Origin: Lytechinus pictus | Lineage: Eukaryota; Echinodermata; Echinoidea; Temnopleuroida; Toxopneustidae | Assembly (NCBI RefSeq): GCF_037042905.1 | Contig: NC_087252.1 | Coordinates: 16,115,201-16,179,200 of the forward strand | Direction of reading: 5' to 3' | Length of the DNA: 64,000 nt | In this document: piece by piece, positions 59,136-64,000 of the stretch | How the letters are laid out: each line of letters opens with the position of its first letter | Position numbering within the stretch: the stretch's first letter is position 1 | Made by a program: the position numbers and the translations under genes | Notes under the pieces: generated by a model | Database searches by the model: none | What the model saw: only the letters and a program-made list of their open reading frames with translations | Told to the model about the DNA's origin: nothing

Positions 59136-59895
59136 CCCTAAAATGGCCGGGGGGGGGTTGAATCAACCCCCCCCTCAACATTTTCTGCGATCATTCCGCC
59201 GTGCAAAATTTTTTGACCGAGCCACTCGCAGAGTTTATGCTTTTAAGTCTCGCGCATCTTTTGAGACCAAATTTACGACGCCCGAGTACGCGGTTCCGAA
59301 ATTACGCAACATTTTGTAAGTGCATGTCAGACCAAAAATCGTTCCAAAACGTGATTTGTGTACAAAGTCAATGCAAATTGAGTTTTCTCATCTTATTCAT
59401 AAAGATATGATTATTTTTACTTTAAACTGCTGAAAGCAATTGATTTTAGCATAATTATGCTTCAAAAAGGTTGTGCAATAATTCTGGTGAAAAAACAAAG
59501 AAAAACAAAAGGTTGAAAAACAAAGAAATACATAAGAAATTCATAAAACAATAAAATACATAAGAAATTGATTTCCAAACCGAAGTTTTTTTCAATTGCC
59601 ATTGTTAAGAATGCTACAAAGAATATTTTAACCAAGAATTAGCATTCTAGGAGCTTTATTTAGTGAATTAGAGCAAAAAGTATGATTTATGCATAAATTA
59701 GCATAATTAATTCATATAAAATAAAATCTCATTATTTTGGAAAATTCTACCATACAGCCTTGTAGATTACATCGCACACTACCAGCGTGCAAATTTTTGC
59801 GGCGCTCGCGCGATCGGCGGCCGAGATATCAGGGGGGGGTTGAATCAACCCCCCCCCGGCCACAGAACAGCCAAAAAAGCCCGGCCTAGTTAGGG
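59136..59895. mobile_element. TTAA-type element with an identified empty site
   Basis: The ends CCCTAAAATGGCCGGGGG and CCCGGCCTAGTTAGGG are imperfect inverted repeats, flanked by TTAA (59132-59135 and 59896-59899). The same intron in locus 1 reads gataaattttaaacaaattattaag (about 19731-19755) with no insert. The subterminal phrase ggggttgaatcaacccc occurs at both ends. No gene was seen. Confidence 0.85.
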
Positions 59896-60188
59896 TTAAA
59901 CAAATTATTAAGTGATAACCATCAACAATGCTTCACCCTTCAAGCTTCAAACAAGCTTGTTCTAGAATATACGTGAAGTATCTTCAATGTCCTCAATCTT
60001 GAAAGTGTATTGCTACCCTCAAGTAGCGAAAAGTTATACTTAGCAATGGGAATTCTAAGTTGGATTAAAATTGCATTTGCATTAATACTACACACAAAGA
60101 AACTATGTAAATTTGACTGATTCTGTTCGACATGAGTGCAGAGACCAACTACAAACACTGACATTACAATGAACCAGTTTATCCTACT

Positions 60189-60272
60189 TAGTGTGGTCCA
60201 TTGATTTTGTCCCGTAACGTTGTTGGCAATTTCTTCATCTATTTCTGCTTTATCATATTTTTTGATGAGGGT
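60189..60272 (-). pseudogene. Locus 2 module exon H, decayed
   Basis: The minus strand reads KKYDKAEIDEEIANNVTGQN then QWTT, recognisably the module but without the psi-K-x-E context. The donor position reads taagtagg instead of gtaag, so splicing there is unlikely. By position it is the counterpart of locus 1 exon C. Confidence 0.6.
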
Positions 60273-61267
60273 GTGCCTCACAAAACTCTGAAATGGGGTT
60301 CTAAGGAACTGACTACAAGGGTAAAGTACACCGGGGTCTTGGGAACTAAATCTATATCGCGGTGTGTGAAAAGCAGGGTCTACCGAACGGGATCGCGGCA
60401 CTGTATAGGTATGGTGCACGCCGCTAGCGCTGTGCATGCGCTATGTGTGGACCAGCTACTACATGTAGTTATGGAGGGAGTTGCGAAGCCGTGCGTGCTT
60501 CTCTCGCATGTGGCGCTCGCGCTTGACAATTTTGGATGAGCTGGGGAACTGAGATGTCTAGAAACGGCCTGGTCTTGCGAGACGGGGTGTATGAAATGAC
60601 CTCAAATTTGTGGTGATAGCCCTTTTTTTGCTGGTCAACTTCATTCAGGTTAAGAACCCCCCCCCCCCTTTAAAAAAATCCTGCATGCTACTGGTTACCA
60701 TATTACTGTATCAAGGTTGCCTTGTACGGCATATCCCACAAAAAACCCAAAGAATTTTCAATGATTTATTATTTATCAAACAAAAAACCAATGGACAAAT
60801 GACCTATCATGGTGGTTTTTATAGTCTCTTCATTCATCTGGTTTAACTTATCATTCCTCATTCATGTATGATTGAGTAAAACCATTTGAAGAATTGGGTG
60901 GCATCTGAGTTTAAAAAACAAAATCACATTTTCATAAAATCTGCACTTTAATTTGGTACATCAATCACAGAAAATGTCAAGAAATAACAAAGTTCTGTCT
61001 TGTTGAAATGATGCTTGTATTTCCATTAAAAATCATGTTTTCACAGATTTCCTAAATCACAGATTTAACAAAAGGCAATGTATGCATGGCTGATTGTCCA
61101 CAAAATAGATTATTAAAATAAGTCTGACAGCTACGCTGTAAAACCTTTTCATTTCATAAAATTATTGGAAATCAAGCTTTAATTCAATTTATAGAACTTG
61201 GTTAATATATCTTGACCTCTTTCATGAGAGGCACTTACTTTATAAAAAAGATGAAAGTTCATCTCAC
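60273..61267. other. Intron with unassigned insert
   Basis: 60290-60540 is GC-richer, with frames on both strands that overlap (165 and 112 codons) and no recognised features. A C run lies at 60658. The rest is AT-rich intron. No gene is supported. Confidence 0.5.
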
Positions 61268-61348
61268 CTTCTACAAAATAATCGTCCTGGTATGTTTCCT
61301 TGTCCATTATGACTCTACCTTCTTCTGATCTAAAGATGATGGTTTGAC
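61268..61348 (-). CDS. Locus 2 module exon I (divergent type)
   Basis: An 81-nt phase 1-1 exon with acceptor tag and donor gtgag. It encodes GQTIIFRSEEGRVIMDKETY then QDDYFVE. The Lys of the LKSE motif in locus 1 exon D is Arg here, so the acceptor motif is lost. It is the most upstream recognised exon of locus 2. Confidence 0.7.
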
Positions 61349-61990
61349 CTAGCATAAACAAAGTAACAATGTAAACAAATTATTACCATCAATGGAGAGC
61401 TTGCTTAATTTCACTCTTGAAAAAACTTGAAAGAATCTTGCTATTAAATTTTCAAACAAGAATACATGTAACACCAACTAATTATTTTTGTATTTCATTA
61501 TATAAGATATCCTAAATTTCTGTCATGTAATTTGTCAAATCTATAAAATCAAAATATTCTATAATTCAAAAAGTAAAAGAGCAAAAAAAATAGTGTGAGA
61601 TATCATCGACTTTCTCATTTGCGAATTACTACTTGATGCATCAACTGTTTTGAGAAAAATAAGTAAAATGTCACAGCCTATATATCACACCCACTTTTGA
61701 TTAAATTTTCAATGTAATGCATGTTTTGTTATTCTTTATTGATTCAAATCAACATTTTCAGGGGAAGACTTAGCCTCGTGTCGAGGCCCTGTCGGCTGCT
61801 TTCCGAGCGAGGGAAGCGAGCAGAGCGCCGTGAGACAGGGCCTCTCAACATCTGAGCCGAATTTCACCGACTTTCTTTTGTTTTTTATTGTTTTGACCAA
61901 TATTCCGACCAAGAACTGGTCGTTGAAAATCATCCAATGAGAGCACGGGCCGCTATGACGTCATATTGCATATTCATGAGCTCATCTTGA
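61349..61990. other. Region between locus 2 and the helicase-like exon
   Basis: Divergent MITE-like sequence at about 61590-61760 (similar to the right arm of 51157-51705), then an 11-bp inverted repeat GAGGCCCTGTC at 61783-61793 and 61834-61844. It could hold the promoter of the plus-strand exon, but no clear core element was seen. Confidence 0.5.
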
Positions 61991-62217
61991 ATGGCGACCT
62001 GTGGATTCTTGGCGAAGAGTGACACCAAAATATCAAAGAGCATTGAATATGCCTCTAAAATGCTGAATATTGACCAATTTAAGGATTTGCAAGTCGATGA
62101 AATTAAATCTGCACTGAAAGGACAAGATGTTTTTGTAAATCTACCCACAGGATATGGAAAAAATGTAATATTTCATGCGATTCCACTATGCGTCAATTAT
62201 AGATCTCCGCTGTGCAG
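61991..62217 (+). CDS. RecQ-type helicase-like first exon, partial
   Basis: It starts ATG at 61991 in a fair context (ttgaATGGCG). The frame gives MLNIDQFKDLQVDEIKSALK and then GQDVFVNLPTGYGKNVIFHA, matching the start of RecQ family helicases: the F/Q region followed by motif I (Walker A, normally LPTGxGKS). Here the residue after Lys is Asn instead of Ser/Thr, which should weaken nucleotide binding. A plausible donor (gtgagg) lies at 62218. No continuation exon was recognised in the next 1.8 kb. Short RecQ-like pieces often belong to mobile or duplicated gene families, so this may be a relic. Confidence 0.5.
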
Positions 62218-64000
62218 TGAGGGAATGCTGGAGTGGAGCTTCCCCTTGACTCGAGTCTGACCAGCGGCTGACCGGTATCTTCCGGGAAGTTTCGGGGCGG
62301 TGATGGGTCTGCCTGTTACGGCCAGTACTAGTAGTAGCAGCAGTAGTACCACTGCTTGTAGCATTTTGCTGGTTATATCCCCTTTAATAGTGTCCTGCAA
62401 TTAAATGAATCCCCTGCAGAATAGTTAGTCCGGTCTGTTAGCGTAAAAAACACCCTACTTGTGGACACAGTGGACAAAAGCATGATTTTTTCTCCAGACC
62501 TTTGTTTATGTATGAGAATTAAAAATGGGGTATGCTCCAAAAAATCTGGCTGCAGGAACAGTGAAAAAATGGGTGAAAATGTCAAAATTTATGAGTTTAG
62601 ATTGGTCTGATATATAGACTAACGCTAGTGCAAAACTCAATAGCAGTGCATTATTTTGCATTGGTTTAGTTCTTAAATTCAGACCCTTTTTGAACAGATA
62701 TTCTGTTTGTCCTCACATCTCAATGCACTAAATATCTGAATGCAGATGCTAAACAAGCCGAAGGGTGGTGGTGGAGGGGGTTGAATGTTGGTGTGTATGT
62801 ACATATTTTGGTCTTGGGGTAAAGATGTGCAAGACACTTTTTTGCATGTGTTGGAAATTGTGTTGCCATGGTAACAGTGTATTATGGCAAAAATAAGGTA
62901 CAAATCTTGCAGTTAGAACTACTTCCTCTGTTGTCATCCGATTCTCATGAAATTTGGCACACACATTGGTCTTGAGGTGAAGATGTCTAAGACACATTTT
63001 TGTGTGTCTTTCGGAAATTTTGTTGCCATGGTAACAACATATTATTTGGTGATAATTGGGAAAAAAACCTCTCTAAGTACATTTTTCTTTGCTATTTTAA
63101 TTCATTATTATCTAGCAACAATTATTCCATTTTGAATGCTTACACCTACACTGAAATATAATACCATGACATTTATTCTTTTCTTCATAATCTTTTAAAC
63201 TCTATTTTGGCTACACTCTGTCCTAAATAATACTATTAGCTATATTTAATGTCTAGTTTAAAGAATTGAAGAAATGGCTGTCATGATATATTTTGGTAAA
63301 GGTGCATCAAATTCATAGTTGCAGCATTCAGAATGGAATAACTGTTGCTTGAAAAAAAAATGGATTTAGTTGTTTTCCGAAAATCCTCTGTGAAAATTTT
63401 AGTTATATCACTGAGTTTTCTCATTCCTGCAGTTACCACCATCTGAAAGGGATATGACTAGAATATATGTAGAGAAATAAAAGTCATTATTTGCTCAATC
63501 AGTGAATACATTCGTCCTTACTCCAATGGAAAATTATTTGCATTTTTGTGACAGTCAGATCTTGCATCCAACAATTTTGCTAGTGAAACATAATATTCAT
63601 TTTTTGACAATTGGAGATGTAGGATGTATAAAGCAGGGGCTAGCTGTCACAGAAATATACTGAAAAAATTAAATGAAAGAAAATAGAAGGCAAAAATTTA
63701 TTGTGCACATATGCATATTTTTGATATGGTATGTTATTGAGTTATGGATTTGCAAGTGAATTTCTAAAACAAGTGCAGAGATTTTTGTATATATATATAT
63801 ATATATTTCTATAATTAGTTGCATGATTAAAGGTACACTTTATAATATGTCAGAAAAAATATACTTGGAGAGAGAGAGAGGGTAAAAAAGGGAGAGAGGA
63901 AACATAAGATGGTATGGTGAAGCTCAAAATAAAAAAAAGAAAGAGTAGGAATGGAATATGAATAAAAGACTGAGTAGGAGAATATAAATAAACAATGATT
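62218..64000. other. Right-end non-coding sequence
   Basis: A short trinucleotide-rich piece lies at 62325-62352 (agtagtagcagcagtag). Two tandem copies of a unit of about 167 bp (tattggtcttg(a/g)ggt(g/a)aagatg...gttgccatggtaaca) lie at about 62795-63050. There is a TA microsatellite at 63790-63808 and a GA-rich stretch at 63870-63900. No gene was seen. Confidence 0.6.

Noticed and set aside
60201-60539. Coding gene in the GC-richer stretch
   Set aside because: Frames on both strands overlap over the same composition change; no domain or splice evidence.

Overview
This is eukaryotic, intron-bearing, repeat-dense DNA (AT-rich, no operons). The CR1-like LINE, the very many short non-autonomous DNA transposons, the GCGAAGC-type dispersed motif and the large C2H2 zinc-finger arrays suggest a marine invertebrate deuterostome, most likely a sea urchin or another echinoderm. 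That assignment is inference, not a database result.

The window holds two paralogous copies of one multi-exon zinc-finger gene, both on the minus strand. Locus 1 has its finger exon at 8350-15622 and upstream 81-nt exons at 19436-19516, 19640-19720, 21089-21169 and 34175-34255. Locus 2 has its finger exon at 53290-56543 and 81-nt exons at 58081-58161, 58836-58916, 59031-59111, about 60189-60272 (decayed) and 61268-61348. Each 81-nt exon starts and ends in phase 1 and codes a 27-residue module, most of them carrying a psi-K-x-E motif followed by acidic residues (a SUMO-acceptor-like signature). All of them join the finger exon in frame. First exons and start codons are not visible. The duplication includes the downstream flank: about 4690-8350 matches 50030-53290, including a LINE fragment and a GIY-YIG-like fragment.

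Locus 1 carries about 83 fingers in one frame but has five nonsense codons and one N-terminal frameshift. Locus 2 opens with an uninterrupted 20-finger stretch and then a decayed array. Locus 2 therefore looks like the better candidate for a working gene, and locus 1 like a recent pseudogene that kept amplifying.

Most of the rest is mobile DNA. 16.3-19.1 kb: a CR1-like LINE with MITEs in the first intron of locus 1. 23.1-33.9 kb: a 156-bp satellite split by a minus-strand LTR retrotransposon with two 132-bp LTRs that read as identical, itself holding a 2.8-kb foldback element, a TTAA-type MITE and a 1.5-kb TA-type inverted-repeat element. The last sits inside, and in register with, one long reading frame that has a retropepsin-like region. 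35.6-49.2 kb: intergenic, with a near-perfect 196-bp hairpin, GCCTTG tracts, an element with repeated TTACGTATGGGACA motifs, nested hAT-like elements with 8-bp target duplications, a second foldback element and several elements with long subterminal G runs.

The right end holds a plus-strand first-exon-like piece of a RecQ-type helicase (61991-62217), followed by non-coding repeats. No tRNA, rRNA or CRISPR array was recognised.
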